Below, in pieces: positions 49,754 through 59,318 of a stretch of 64,000 nucleotides of DNA; within the stretch, counting starts at the first letter, position 1, and each line of letters opens with the position of its first letter. Source of the stretch: Variovorax beijingensis (lineage in GTDB: Bacteria; Pseudomonadota; Gammaproteobacteria; Burkholderiales; Burkholderiaceae_C); assembly GCF_003951285.1 (NCBI RefSeq), contig NZ_RXFQ01000001.1:558001-622000 (forward strand), in the 5' to 3' direction. The notes below the pieces were generated by a model that ran no database searches, was not told the DNA's origin, and saw nothing but the letters and a program-made list of their open reading frames with translations. The position numbers and the translations under genes were made by a program.

Positions 49754-50635
49754 TCAGGGCAGACGAAACCGCGTCTGGCCCAGGGTGTCGAGCCCGAACT
49801 GCGACAGCAGCTCGCCGAGCCGCGCCGCCGCACCGGCCTTGCGCTGGCCGGTGTGGCGCGCCAGGATCAGCTCGTTCTTCATGCTGTGCTCCCAGCCCAC
49901 CAGTTCGGTGACGGTGACGCTGTAGCCATTGGCCTCGAGATACAGGCAGCGCAGCACGTTGGTGAGCTGGCTGCCGATCTCGCGGGTGTGCAGCGGATGG
50001 CGCCAGAGTTCGGCCAATGGCGTACGCGAAAGGGCCAGCGCCTTGGTTTCTCGCAGGCAGGCCGCCACCTCAGCTTGGCAGCAGGGCACCAGCACCATGC
50101 AGCGCGCCTTCTTCGCGAGCCCGAAGGCGATCGCGTCGTCGGTGGCCGTGTCGCAGGCGTGCAGCGCGGTGACCACGTCGATGCGCTCCGGCAGTTCGCT
50201 CGCCTGGGCCGACTCGGCCACGGTGAGGTTCAGGAAGGACATGCGGTCGAAGCCGAGCTGGCGTGCCAATGCACGCGATTTCTCGACCAGTTCGCTGCGC
50301 GTCTCGATGCCGTAGACATGGCCGCCCTCGCGCGAGCGGAAGAACAGGTCGTAGATGATGAAGCCCAGGTACGACTTGCCCGCGCCATGGTCGGCCAGCG
50401 TGGCTTCCGCGCCGCCGCCCGGCAGTTCGCGCAGCAGCTGCTCGATGAACTGGAACAGGTGGTAGACCTGCTTGAGCTTGCGCCGCGAATCCTGGTTGAG
50501 CCGGCCTTCGCGCGTGAGGATGTGCAGTTCCTTCAGGAGCTCGATGGACTGGCCTGGACGCAAAACCTCCGCCAGCTCGGCTTCGGCCTTGGCGGTCTTG
50601 GCCGTCTTCACGGCCCTGGTCGCCGGCACGTTCAT
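49754..50635 (-). CDS. Class I SAM-dependent methyltransferase (Methyltransf_32/GSTCD-like)
   Basis: A 293-residue protein with a Rossmann SAM site TLADHGAGKSYLGFIIYDLF (motif I) and VYGIETRSELVEKSR (motif II). Later TALHACDTATDDAIAFGLAKKA and MVLVPCCQAEVA match the HAC...D-AI...PCC pattern of the GSTCD/METTL25-type family. Its substrate is unknown; tRNA or protein are possible. ATG 50635 overlaps the DUF1415 stop, so it closes a coupled chain dgt-MFS-DUF1415-methyltransferase. Confidence 0.85.
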   Translation of the reverse strand: MNVPATRAVKTAKTAKAEAELAEVLRPGQSIELLKELHILTREGRLNQDSRRKLKQVYHLFQFIEQLLRELPGGGAEATLADHGAGKSYLGFIIYDLFFRSREGGHVYGIETRSELVEKSRALARQLGFDRMSFLNLTVAESAQASELPERIDVVTALHACDTATDDAIAFGLAKKARCMVLVPCCQAEVAACLRETKALALSRTPLAELWRHPLHTREIGSQLTNVLRCLYLEANGYSVTVTELVGWEHSMKNELILARHTGQRKAGAAARLGELLSQFGLDTLGQTRFRLP

Positions 50636-51207
50636 GGCCGGGCGCTCCCGGGACCGACGTCCAGCGCGGCCCAGCCGTCCGGCCCCAGCGCTTCGAGCGT
50701 CTCGATGTTGCGTTCGAAAATGGCCTCGGCCTCCGGAAAGGCCTCGACCGCCCGGCTCACGCTGTCTTCGCGCAGCAGATGCAGCGTGGGGTAAGGCGCA
50801 CGGTTGGTAGCGTTGCCGATGTCGTCGGCATCGGTGCCCGCGAACTGGAAATGCGGATGAAAGCTCGCGAGCTGGAACACGCCGTCGAAGCCCGCGCGCG
50901 CGAGCCGGCGTTCGGCGCGTGCCGTGAAGTCGTTGAAGTCCAGGAAATCGGCCAAGGTGTTGGGTGCTATCAGCAAGGTGGTGTCGCGCACGGAGGCATC
51001 GAGCGCGGCGAGTTCATCGGCCTCTGCCAGGAGCGCGTCGATCAGCGCGGCTTCGTCGGTGGGCAGGTACACGGCATAGCGGATCTGCGCCTTCGCGTGC
51101 ACCGCCTTCGCGAACGGGCACAGGTTGAGCCCGATCACCGCGCGTTCGAGCCAGCGCCGCATGTCGGCTTCGGCCTGGATGGCATCGATTGTCGCCGGGC
51201 TGGTCAT
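50632..51207 (-). CDS. DUF1415 family protein
   Basis: A 191-residue cytoplasmic protein of the DUF1415 family. VIGLNLCPFAKAVHAKAQIRYAVY near the N-terminus is the family signature with a single cysteine in NLCPFA; QLASFHPHFQFAGTDADDIGNATNRAPYPTLHLLREDSVSRA follows. The biochemical role is unknown. Both ends overlap neighbours by 4 bases (MFS stop upstream, methyltransferase start downstream). ATG 51207 was chosen for that overlap and for the family start. Confidence 0.9.
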   Translation of the reverse strand: MTSPATIDAIQAEADMRRWLERAVIGLNLCPFAKAVHAKAQIRYAVYLPTDEAALIDALLAEADELAALDASVRDTTLLIAPNTLADFLDFNDFTARAERRLARAGFDGVFQLASFHPHFQFAGTDADDIGNATNRAPYPTLHLLREDSVSRAVEAFPEAEAIFERNIETLEALGPDGWAALDVGPGSARP

Positions 51208-52466
51208 GCCACCTCCGCCGAAGGGCGGATTTTGCCGAGGCGCCGCGCCAGGGCCATGCCCGCCAGCGAGCATGCGAGCGTGGCGGTCCACGTCCAGTGC
51301 CAGCCGCCGGCACGCAAGGCCACCCAGGCCACCGCCGGCGGCGCCAGGAACTGCCCCAGCGAAGACGCCTGCTGCATGAGTCCGACGGTGGTGGAGACCG
51401 TGGACGGACCAGGCGCCAGCCGGACCCCGAGCAGGAACAGCGTCGCCGGCACCATGCCGCCGCCCAGTGAAAAAACGCAGACCGCGGCATAGCGAAGCAC
51501 CGGCGGGAGGCCGAGTGCGTCGGCGCCCTGCCCCACCTGCGCGAAGGCCGCAAAACCGCCCAGCGCCATCGCCAGGAATCCCGCCCGGAGCAGGCGCTCG
51601 GGCGCGACGCCGCGCTGCAGCCAGCGGCCGCCCGCGACGTTGCCGGCGATGTTCATCGCCGCCGCCGCCGCAGTGAGCACCGCGCCCCAGCCGGCCGGCA
51701 CGCCGGCACCGGCATAGATGGCCGGAAGAAAGCCGATCACCGCCATCCACTGGGCCGAATACACGGCGAAGGTCAGCGCGATCATCCAGGGTGCGCGCGC
51801 TCCGACGGTGGCACGCAGTCGCAACGGCCAGCCGCCGGCCATGCCGCGCGCCGCACCCGTGCGCAACGCATCCGCGGGCACCGCCAGCCACAGCCAGAGC
51901 GCCGCGGCGGCCGACACGGCCGACAGCGTCCACCACCAGTCGGCCCATCCGCCCCAGGCGATCAGCGCCGGCCCGAAGAGCAGCGCAAGCGCAACGCCCA
52001 GCGGCATGTAGGCGCCCCATACGCCCAGCGCGGCCTTGTCCGCACCAGCAGGGGTCAATGCGCGGATCAGCCCCGGTCCCGGCATGACCGCCAGCAGAAA
52101 GCCGATGCCTTCGAGCGCGCGCAGCCCGAGCAGCCATTGCACCGCAAAGGCGCCGCCCAGGAGCCCCGCACCGACGGCGCCGCCCAGCAGGCTCGCCACC
52201 GTCAGCACCACGAGGCCGGTCAGCATGCTGCGGCGCAGACCAATCGTGTCGGCCGCGAGTCCGGCGATCAGTCCCAGGCTCATGCTCGCCACCTGCACCA
52301 GCGACAGCAGGAACCCGGCCTCGACCAGGTCGATGCCGAGCGACGCCTGCAGCGCCGGCACGGCGGGCGGCAGCTTGCCCAGGTGCAGCGCGGCGCTGAC
52401 GCCGCCCAGCACCACCGCAAAAGCGGCGGCAGGGACGCGCGCGGACGCGACGGCCGCAGAACTCAT
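51204..52466 (-). CDS. MFS transporter (CynX/NimT-like)
   Basis: A 420-residue membrane protein with about twelve hydrophobic segments. The first half has LVQVASMSLGLIAGLAADTIGLRRSM (loop 2-3 motif) and GLRALEGIGFLLAVMPGPGLIRALTP; the order of segments fits the cyanate/nitroimidazole permease branch of the MFS. The substrate is unknown. It overlaps dgt upstream and the DUF1415 gene downstream, both as ATGA. Confidence 0.85.
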   Translation of the reverse strand: MSSAAVASARVPAAAFAVVLGGVSAALHLGKLPPAVPALQASLGIDLVEAGFLLSLVQVASMSLGLIAGLAADTIGLRRSMLTGLVVLTVASLLGGAVGAGLLGGAFAVQWLLGLRALEGIGFLLAVMPGPGLIRALTPAGADKAALGVWGAYMPLGVALALLFGPALIAWGGWADWWWTLSAVSAAAALWLWLAVPADALRTGAARGMAGGWPLRLRATVGARAPWMIALTFAVYSAQWMAVIGFLPAIYAGAGVPAGWGAVLTAAAAAMNIAGNVAGGRWLQRGVAPERLLRAGFLAMALGGFAAFAQVGQGADALGLPPVLRYAAVCVFSLGGGMVPATLFLLGVRLAPGPSTVSTTVGLMQQASSLGQFLAPPAVAWVALRAGGWHWTWTATLACSLAGMALARRLGKIRPSAEVA

Positions 52467-53593
52467 GAAATCCCTCGCCGGCCGGTCAGCCGTTCATGCT
52501 CGCGCATGGCGAAGCGGTCGGTCATGCCGGCGATGTAGTCGGCCACGGCGCGATGCCGGTCGCGGCGGTCTGCATAGGAAACAGGCATCTCGGCGCCGCG
52601 CTCCAGATAGGCTTCGAACAGTTCCCGCACCACCTGCTGCGCCTGGTCGGTGGTCTGCCTCACTTGCGGATGGCGGTAGAGGTTGCGGAACAGGAAGGCC
52701 TTGAGCTCGTTCGATTGCGCCTGCATTGTTTCGCTGAACGCGACGAGGGGCGGCGCGGTGCGCACGCCGTCGGCATCGGCCGGCCTCGCTGTTTCCAGGG
52801 CCGCGCGGGTGGCGTCGATCACATCGTAGACCTGGGCGCTCAGCATGCGCCGGATGGTTTCGTAGAGCACGCGCCGCCCTTCCAGTCGGGGATATTCGGC
52901 CAGCGCTTCGCGACGGTAGCGCTCGAACAGCTCCACCTCGCCGAGCTGCTCGACATTGATGAGCCCGGAGCGCACGCCGTCGTCGATGTCGTGCGCGTTG
53001 TAGGCGATCGCGTCGGCCAGGTTGCAAAGCTGCGCCTCGAGGCCCGGCTGCGTGCGATCCAGGAAGCGGCGCGCCACGCCGTTGGGCTCACCCGCCTCCA
53101 GGCGCTCGGCATTGGCGCGCGAGCAGTGCTTGAGGATGCCCTCGCGCGTCTCGAAGCTGAGATTCAGGCCGTCGTATTGCGGATAGCGGTGCTCCAGGGC
53201 GTCGACCACGCGCAGGCTCTGCAGGTTGTGCTCGAAGCCGCCGTGGCCTTCCATGCAGGCGTTGAGCGCGTCCTGGCCCGCATGGCCGAACGGCGTGTGG
53301 CCGAGGTCGTGCGCGAGGGCGATCGCCTCCACCAGGTCTTCGTTGATGCGCAGCGCGCGCGCGATGGAGCGGCCCAGCTGTGCGACTTCGAGCGAATGCG
53401 TGAGCCGGGTGCGAAACAGGTCGCCTTCGTGGTTCAGGAAGACCTGCGTCTTGTAGACCAGCCGCCGGAACGCGGTGGAATGCACGATGCGGTCGCGGTC
53501 ACGCTGGAAGGCGTCGCGCGTGGGCGCCGGCGGCTCGGCATGGCGCCTCCCACGCGAGCGCGCCGGGTGGCAGGCATAGGCCGCGAGGCTCAT
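52463..53593 (-). CDS. dgt: Deoxyguanosinetriphosphate triphosphohydrolase-like protein
   Basis: A 376-residue HD-domain enzyme that hydrolyses dNTPs to the nucleoside and triphosphate. RDRIVHSTAFRRLVYKTQVF, TRLTHSLEVAQLGRSIARAL (first metal histidine) and AIALAHDLGHTPFGHAG (HD pair) are the conserved segments; YNAHDIDDGVRSGLI has the last aspartate. ATG 53593 is preferred to a longer frame because it matches the usual start of the family (MSLAAYACHPARSRGR). It follows aroB by 22 bases and overlaps the MFS gene. Confidence 0.95.
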   Translation of the reverse strand: MSLAAYACHPARSRGRRHAEPPAPTRDAFQRDRDRIVHSTAFRRLVYKTQVFLNHEGDLFRTRLTHSLEVAQLGRSIARALRINEDLVEAIALAHDLGHTPFGHAGQDALNACMEGHGGFEHNLQSLRVVDALEHRYPQYDGLNLSFETREGILKHCSRANAERLEAGEPNGVARRFLDRTQPGLEAQLCNLADAIAYNAHDIDDGVRSGLINVEQLGEVELFERYRREALAEYPRLEGRRVLYETIRRMLSAQVYDVIDATRAALETARPADADGVRTAPPLVAFSETMQAQSNELKAFLFRNLYRHPQVRQTTDQAQQVVRELFEAYLERGAEMPVSYADRRDRHRAVADYIAGMTDRFAMREHERLTGRRGIS

Positions 53594-53615
53594 CGATGCA
53601 CCCTCGGCACCGCGC

Positions 53616-54728
53616 TCATTCCGCCCGGCAGCACTGCGCGAGCACTTCGCGCACCAATGCATCGGGCGCACTGCTCACGGCGGCGGAGCCCGGCTTGTCG
53701 ATCACCACGAAGCGGATCTCGCCCGCCTCGGATTTCTTGTCGACCCGCATCAGTTCGAGGTACCGGTCGGCGCCCAGCGCGGGGCCGACGGTCGGCAGGC
53801 CGGCGCGTTCGATCAGCCGCGTGAGCCGTTCGACGAACGCCGCATCGACGCCGCCGAGCCGCTGCGACAGGTGCGCCGCCATCACCATGCCGCAGCCGAC
53901 CGCTTCGCCATGCAGCCACTCGCCGTAGCCCAGGCCCGACTCGACCGCATGGCCGAAGGTGTGGCCGAAGTTCAGGATGGCACGCAGGCCGGTCTCGCGC
54001 TCGTCCTGGCCGACGACCAGCGCCTTGATCTCGCAGCTGCGCTTGACCGCGTAGGCCAGCGCGGCGGGCTCGCGTGCCACGAGGGCGTCGACATTCGCCT
54101 CGATCCAGTCGAAGAACGCCATGTCGTGGATCGGGCCGTACTTGATGACCTCGGCCAGGCCCGCGCTCAGTTCGCGCGGCGGCAGCGTCTGCAGCGTGTC
54201 CAGGTCGCACACCACGAGCTGCGGCTGGTAGAAGGCGCCGATCATGTTCTTGCCGAGCGGGTGGTTGATGGCGGTCTTGCCGCCGACCGACGAATCGACC
54301 TGCGCCAGCAGCGTGGTCGGCACCTGAACGAAAGGCACGCCGCGCATGTAGCTGGCGGCGGCAAAGCCGGTCATGTCCCCCACCACGCCGCCGCCGAGGG
54401 CGAACAGCACGGTCTTGCGGTCGCTGCCGTGGCCGAGCAAGGCATCGAAGATCAGGTTCAGGGTCCGCAGATTCTTGTGCACCTCGCCGTCGGGCAGCTC
54501 GAGCAGGTGGACGGTGCGAAAGCGCCCGGCCAGCGCTTGGCGCAGGGCCTTGGCGTAGAGCGGCGCCACGGTGGTGTTGCTGACGACCAGCGCGCTGGCG
54601 GCCGCGGGCACGGCGGCGAAGCTCTGGGGATCGTCCAGCAGGCCGGCGCCGATCAGGATCGGGTAGCTGCGTTCGCCGAGCTGGATGTCGACGCGTTCTG
54701 GCGATGCGGAAGGTGCGGGCAATGGCAT
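53616..54728 (-). CDS. aroB: 3-dehydroquinate synthase
   Basis: A 370-residue cytoplasmic enzyme, second step of the shikimate pathway (DAHP to 3-dehydroquinate). NAD-binding [48 protein letters not shown] is nearly textbook; metal ligands lie in AEVIKYG and [12 protein letters not shown]. It follows aroK by 32 bases, the common aroK-aroB pair. Confidence 0.98.
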   Translation of the reverse strand: MPLPAPSASPERVDIQLGERSYPILIGAGLLDDPQSFAAVPAAASALVVSNTTVAPLYAKALRQALAGRFRTVHLLELPDGEVHKNLRTLNLIFDALLGHGSDRKTVLFALGGGVVGDMTGFAAASYMRGVPFVQVPTTLLAQVDSSVGGKTAINHPLGKNMIGAFYQPQLVVCDLDTLQTLPPRELSAGLAEVIKYGPIHDMAFFDWIEANVDALVAREPAALAYAVKRSCEIKALVVGQDERETGLRAILNFGHTFGHAVESGLGYGEWLHGEAVGCGMVMAAHLSQRLGGVDAAFVERLTRLIERAGLPTVGPALGADRYLELMRVDKKSEAGEIRFVVIDKPGSAAVSSAPDALVREVLAQCCRAE

Positions 54729-54760
54729 GGCAGCGAGTTTAGGCGCTGCGCGCCGGCGCT

Positions 54761-55309
54761 TCAGTCGGAGGGCTCTTCGGGCGGCGTGCCCGCAGCCACG
54801 ATGCCGGCAAGCTCCAGCTGCATCACGATGATGTTGACCAGCATGGCGATCGAGGGGCGCCCGGTGTCGACCACCTCGTGGGCCGTCTCGCGGTAGAGCG
54901 GATCGCGCGCATCGTGCAGTTCGCGCAGCCGGCCCAGCGGATCGGCCACCTGCAGCAGGGGCCGCTTGACGTCGTGGCGCAGGCGCCGGAACAGGTCTTC
55001 GGGCGAGGAGCGCAGGTAGATCACATGGAAGTGGTCCCGCAGCTGCCGGCGGTTGGCTTCCCGCAGCACGGCGCCGCCGCCCGTGGCCAGCACGCCGTGG
55101 GGCTGGGCGGCGAGGTCGGCAATGACCGCCTGCTCGAGGTCGCGAAAGGCAATTTCGCCCTCCCGCTCGAAGTAATCGCGGATCGAGCAGCCGATGCGCT
55201 GCTCGATCACATGGTCGGTGTCGACGAAGGGAAGGTCCAGGCGTGCGCCCAGGCGCCGGCCCACTGCGGACTTTCCGGCGCCGGGCAACCCGACGAGTGC
55301 GATCGCCAC
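54761..55309 (-). CDS. aroK: Shikimate kinase
   Basis: A 182-residue P-loop kinase, fifth step of the shikimate pathway. [15 protein letters not shown] is the Walker A loop; [14 protein letters not shown] and [13 protein letters not shown] carry the shikimate-site residues; [14 protein letters not shown] is the GGG motif and RPLLQ the lid arginine. It starts at GTG 55309, since no in-frame ATG lies nearby and the P-loop is already near residue 7. It is 23 bases from the pilQ stop. Confidence 0.96.
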   Translation of the reverse strand: MAIALVGLPGAGKSAVGRRLGARLDLPFVDTDHVIEQRIGCSIRDYFEREGEIAFRDLEQAVIADLAAQPHGVLATGGGAVLREANRRQLRDHFHVIYLRSSPEDLFRRLRHDVKRPLLQVADPLGRLRELHDARDPLYRETAHEVVDTGRPSIAMLVNIIVMQLELAGIVAAGTPPEEPSD

Positions 55310-55332
55310 GCGGTGGCTGCTACGCCCGCGCG

Positions 55333-57471
55333 TCAGCGCGCGGCGTTGCGGTCGGTAATCATCTTCGGAGTGATAAAGACGAGCATTTCGGTCTTGTTGG
55401 CAACGCGTTCGCGCTTGCGGAACAGTGCACCCAGGTAGGGCACTTCACCCAGCACCGGCACGCGCGATTCGTCATTGGTTTCGGTGAGTTCGAAGATACC
55501 ACCGATGACGACCGTGCCGCCGTTCTCGACCAGCACCTCGGTCTGCACGTGCTTGGTGTTGATGGCCGGGCCGGCCGAGGTGTTGACGCCGCGGGCATCC
55601 TTGCTCACGTCGAGCGTGAGGATGATGTTGCCTTCGGGCGTGATCTGCGGCGTGACCTCGAGCTTCAGCACCGCCTTGCGGAACGAAATGGAGGTGGCGC
55701 CGCTGGACGTGGCCTGCTGGTAGGGAATTTCCTCGCCCTGCTCGATCAGCGCCTTGGTCTGGTCGGCGGTGATGACTCGGGGGCTGGACACCAGCTTGCC
55801 CTTGCCGTCGGCCTCGAGCGCCGAGATTTCGAGGTTCAGCATGCGCGAGAAGCTCGAGTTGAACAGCGAGATCGCGAAGGTGCCAGCCGCATTGCCCGTG
55901 CCGCCGGCATCGCCTGCGGGCAGGTTGATGAAGTTGGAGTTGGTCCAGGTGGTGGTCGGGCCGGTGGTGCCGGTGCCTGTGACAGGCATCACGCCCACGG
56001 TACCGAACGCCCGGTTGCCGGACGACGAGGCAATGCGCTCGCCGGCAATGCCGCCGCCCAGCCGCACGCCCAGCGACTTGCCGAAGGTATCGGAGGCTTC
56101 CACGATGCGCGCTTCGATCAGCACCTGCCGAACCGGAATGTCGAGCTTCTGGATCAGGTCGGCCACTTGCGCCAGACGCGAGGGAATGTCCGACACGAAC
56201 AGCTGGTTGGTGCGCGACTCCGCGATCACGCTGCCACGCGGGCTCAGGATGCGCGTGGTGGTGCCGGAGCCGCCACCGCCGCCGGCCGAGGCGCCGGTGC
56301 CGGTCAGGCCCTGCGCAATGGCGATCGCCTTGGTGTAGTTGAGCTGGAACGACTGGGTGCGCAGCGGCTCCAGGTTCTCGATCGCGGCCTTGGCTTCGAA
56401 CTCGAGCTTTTCCTTGGCGTTGATCTCGTCCTTGGGCGCGATCCACAGCACGCTGCCGTTCTTGCGCATGCCCAGGTTCTTGGCCTGCATGATGATGTCC
56501 AGGGCCTGGTCCCAGGGCACGTCCTTCAGCCGCAGCGTCAGCGCGCCGGTGACCGAGTCGGAGGTCACGATGTTGAAGTTCGTGAAGTCGGCAATCACCT
56601 GCAGCAGCGAGCGGATCTCGATGTTCTGGAAGTTCAGCGAGAGCTTCTCGCCGGTGTAGCCCACACCCTGCGTCAGCTTGGTCGGGTCCACCTTGCGGGC
56701 GCGAACCTCCACCACGAACTGGTTTTCGCTCTGGTAGGCGCTGTGCTCCCAGTCGCCCTTGGCCTCGATCGTCATGCGCACGCGGTCGCCCGACTGTTGC
56801 GAGGTGATCAGCTGGACCGGCGTGTTGAAGTCGGCCACGTCCAGGCGGCGGCGCAGCCCCTCGGGCAGGGTCGACTTGGTGAACTCCACCACCAGGTTCC
56901 TGCCCTGCTGGCGGACATCGACGCCCACCTGGTTGTTCGGCAGGTCGACGATCACGCGGCCGGTGTTGTCCGCCCCCAGGCGGAAATCGACGTCGCGCAG
57001 CGGCAGGGTGTCGCGGTTGCGGTTCTCGGCAAAGACGGTGGGCGTGGACGACGCCAGCGCGGTGCCGGCCGCGGGTTCGAGAATCACCAGCAGCGACTTG
57101 CCCTGGATCTCGGTCTTGTATGCGGTTGCCTGCTTGAGGTTCAGCACCACCCGGCTGCGCTCGCCGGCCTGGACCACATTGACGGAACGCAGGTTGCCCT
57201 GGTTCACCTCAATGGCGGAGCGGCCGATGGCGTTGGTGACGCCCGGAAAATCGAGCGCGATGCGCGCCGGCGTCTGCACGACAAAGCCGGTCGGCAAGGC
57301 CGCGAGCGGCTGGGCAAGGTCGATGCGGATCACCTCCGCGCCTGACTGCGTCGAACTGGTCACCGCCTCGATGGCGTTTTGCGCATGGGCCAAAGCGAAA
57401 GCGCCAAGTGCCAGCAGACCCAGCCCCGCAGCTCGCAGCCGCTGTGCCATCGTTGATTTTTTATGATTCAT
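55333..57471 (-). CDS. pilQ: Type IV pilus secretin PilQ
   Basis: A 712-residue outer-membrane secretin through which the type IV pilus fibre passes. A signal peptide (to about residue 31) is followed by two AMIN domains (about 35-130 and 155-260), which bind peptidoglycan. An N0/STN domain (about 275-350) and an N1/NolW domain come next, interrupted by a Gly-rich loop (about 385-400). The secretin core has VRQVLIEARIVEA and, near the end, VPVLGEVPYLGALFRKRERVANKTEMLVFITPKMI. ATG 57471 overlaps the pilP stop. Confidence 0.97.
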   Translation of the reverse strand: MNHKKSTMAQRLRAAGLGLLALGAFALAHAQNAIEAVTSSTQSGAEVIRIDLAQPLAALPTGFVVQTPARIALDFPGVTNAIGRSAIEVNQGNLRSVNVVQAGERSRVVLNLKQATAYKTEIQGKSLLVILEPAAGTALASSTPTVFAENRNRDTLPLRDVDFRLGADNTGRVIVDLPNNQVGVDVRQQGRNLVVEFTKSTLPEGLRRRLDVADFNTPVQLITSQQSGDRVRMTIEAKGDWEHSAYQSENQFVVEVRARKVDPTKLTQGVGYTGEKLSLNFQNIEIRSLLQVIADFTNFNIVTSDSVTGALTLRLKDVPWDQALDIIMQAKNLGMRKNGSVLWIAPKDEINAKEKLEFEAKAAIENLEPLRTQSFQLNYTKAIAIAQGLTGTGASAGGGGGSGTTTRILSPRGSVIAESRTNQLFVSDIPSRLAQVADLIQKLDIPVRQVLIEARIVEASDTFGKSLGVRLGGGIAGERIASSSGNRAFGTVGVMPVTGTGTTGPTTTWTNSNFINLPAGDAGGTGNAAGTFAISLFNSSFSRMLNLEISALEADGKGKLVSSPRVITADQTKALIEQGEEIPYQQATSSGATSISFRKAVLKLEVTPQITPEGNIILTLDVSKDARGVNTSAGPAINTKHVQTEVLVENGGTVVIGGIFELTETNDESRVPVLGEVPYLGALFRKRERVANKTEMLVFITPKMITDRNAAR

Positions 57472-58010
57472 TTCGCACTCTCTTGCAGCTGCAATGTCGC
57501 CACGCGTTCGATCCATTCACCGGCGGCGTCCTGCACGATTTCACGCAGGGCGACTTCGGTTTCGTTGATACGGGTAATGCGCCCGTAGTTGAGGCCCAGG
57601 TACTCGCCCACCCGCACCTTGTAGAGCAGCTTGTCGACACGAACCAGCGCCACCGGCTGGCCGTTGCGGTTCATGCTGCCCACCATGGCCATGGAGTCGA
57701 GCGGGAAGGCTTCGAGCGCTTCCTTGCGGCGCACCAGCTCGGGTGCGATCAACTCCGACGTGCTGGGCTGGTTCGATTCCCGGCGCAGCGCCTGGGTCAG
57801 CTTCAGCAGGTTGAACGGCTCGAATGCCGCGCCCTCGGTGTAGGCCTGGGGGGTGAATTTCTTGGGTTCCGTGATCGGCGGCACCGTGGGCTTGACCTGG
57901 GCGCGCTGCTCGACCATCCAGCGGCGCAGGTCTTCCTGCTCCGAATCGGCGCAGGCGCTCAGGCCCAGGGCGGCCGCGACGAGCCACAGGAGGTTGGCGG
58001 TCGTCCTCAT
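57468..58010 (-). CDS. pilP: Type IV pilus assembly lipoprotein PilP
   Basis: A 180-residue lipoprotein with lipobox ALGLSAC (cysteine about residue 20). LRRWMVEQRAQVKPTVPPITEPKKFTPQAY is the flexible N-terminal region that binds PilN/PilO; NRNGQPVALVRVDKLLYKVRVGEYLGLNYGRITRI is the conserved beta-domain that contacts PilQ. It links the inner-membrane alignment complex to the secretin. Its ends overlap pilO and pilQ by 4 bases. Confidence 0.96.
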   Translation of the reverse strand: MRTTANLLWLVAAALGLSACADSEQEDLRRWMVEQRAQVKPTVPPITEPKKFTPQAYTEGAAFEPFNLLKLTQALRRESNQPSTSELIAPELVRRKEALEAFPLDSMAMVGSMNRNGQPVALVRVDKLLYKVRVGEYLGLNYGRITRINETEVALREIVQDAAGEWIERVATLQLQESAK

Positions 58011-58690
58011 TTCTTCGCCTTCGGCGCCGCGGCGCGTTTCTGGGCCGCGCGCTCTTCGTCATCGAGATAGCGGTAGGTGCGTGCCGTGGCATCCATCGTG
58101 AGGGTGCCGTCCTTGTCTTTTTGTTGCGGGGTGATCGTGAGGTTGTTCAGCGTCACGATGCGCGAAAGGCTCGCGACATCGGCGGCGAAGGAGCCGATGT
58201 CGTGGTAGCGGCCGGTCACGCGCACGGCGATCGGCAGCTCCGCGTAATAGTCCTTCACCGAGACCTGGCCCGGACGGAACAGCTCGAACTGCAGGCTGCG
58301 CCCGAGGCCGGCCTGGTTGATGTCGGACAGCAATGCGTCCATTTCCGCCTTGCTGGGCAGCTGCTTCTCGAGCAGCGTCACGTATTGCTGCACCTGCTCG
58401 CGCTGCTTCTTCAGCAGATCGAGATTGGCGGCCAGCGCCACCTTCTTCTGGTAGTCGGCCCGCAGCGTGACTTCCTTGGCGCGCTCGCTCTCGAGCTCGT
58501 CGTTCGAATTGGTCAGCCACAGGAACCACAGGCCGGCGAGCACCAGGGCGGTCACCGCCAGGCACAGCGCGTAGCGGGGCACCGCCGGCCAAGCGGACGG
58601 GTCGTTCGGGTTGAGGTTGCGGAACTGGTCGCCGAAGCCGCGCAGCGCCGCGCCGACGTCCATTTTTTGAGAGGGGCGATTGCTTGCCAT
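58007..58690 (-). CDS. pilO: Type IV pilus inner-membrane protein PilO
   Basis: A 227-residue bitopic inner-membrane protein. One membrane segment (about 43-63, YALCLAVTALVLAGLWFLWL) is followed by a coiled coil (ELESERAKEVTLRADYQKKVALAANLDLLKKQREQVQQYVTLLEKQLP) and the ferredoxin-like periplasmic domain with VKDYYAELPIAVRVTGRYHDIGSFAADVASLSRIVTL. It forms heterodimers with PilN in the alignment complex. Confidence 0.96.
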   Translation of the reverse strand: MASNRPSQKMDVGAALRGFGDQFRNLNPNDPSAWPAVPRYALCLAVTALVLAGLWFLWLTNSNDELESERAKEVTLRADYQKKVALAANLDLLKKQREQVQQYVTLLEKQLPSKAEMDALLSDINQAGLGRSLQFELFRPGQVSVKDYYAELPIAVRVTGRYHDIGSFAADVASLSRIVTLNNLTITPQQKDKDGTLTMDATARTYRYLDDEERAAQKRAAAPKAKK

Positions 58691-58697
58691 GATCCGT

Positions 58698-59318
58698 CTA
58701 CCCCTTGACTGGCGCCGCTGCGGCCAGCGCCTTGTCGGCTGCGGCCTTCTGCGCGTCGGTCGGCCGCTTGAGGCCGATGCGCATGGTGAAGTTCGCCACG
58801 CGGCGCTGGTCGCGCTGACTCAGGCTCACCGTCGCGGAAGTGATTTCGACCAGCTCGGGCTTGACCAGCCACGGACTGTTGTTCCCCAGGTTGCGCAGCA
58901 GCTCCGAGACGCGCTCGTTCGACTGCGCCATGCCCTGCAGCGTGACGGTCTGGTTGTCCTGCTTCATGCTGGTCAGGTAGACGCCGTCGGGCAGCTGGCG
59001 GACCAGTTCGTTGAGCAGGTGCACCGGCAGGTTGCGGTCGCCCTGGAGGTCTTCGACCGCCTGCTGGCGTGCGCGCAGCGCGGCAATTTCTTCCTGCAGG
59101 GTCGAGATTTCCTTGATTTCGACTTCGAGCTTGGTGATCTCGGTCTTCAGGAAATTGTTCTTGTCCTGCTGGGCCGAGATCTGCGCCTCGAACCAGAGAT
59201 AGCCCAGGCCGGCGATCAGAACGCCGAGCACTGCGGCCGCGCCCAGGGTGCCGTAGAACGCCTCGCGGCGCCGCTTGCGTGCGGCTTCGCGGTGCGGAAG
59301 CAGGTTGATGAGGATCAC
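58698..59318 (-). CDS. pilN: Type IV pilus inner-membrane protein PilN
   Basis: A 206-residue bitopic protein that begins INLLPHREAARKRRREAFYG, the motif that docks into PilM. A membrane segment (about 22-42), a coiled coil and a periplasmic domain with VHLLNELVRQLPDGVYLTSMKQDNQTVTLQGMAQSNERVSELLRNL follow. The start is GTG 59318, overlapping the pilM stop as GTGA. That places the conserved INLLPHR directly at the N-terminus, as in the family. Confidence 0.96.
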   Translation of the reverse strand: MILINLLPHREAARKRRREAFYGTLGAAAVLGVLIAGLGYLWFEAQISAQQDKNNFLKTEITKLEVEIKEISTLQEEIAALRARQQAVEDLQGDRNLPVHLLNELVRQLPDGVYLTSMKQDNQTVTLQGMAQSNERVSELLRNLGNNSPWLVKPELVEITSATVSLSQRDQRRVANFTMRIGLKRPTDAQKAAADKALAAAAPVKG

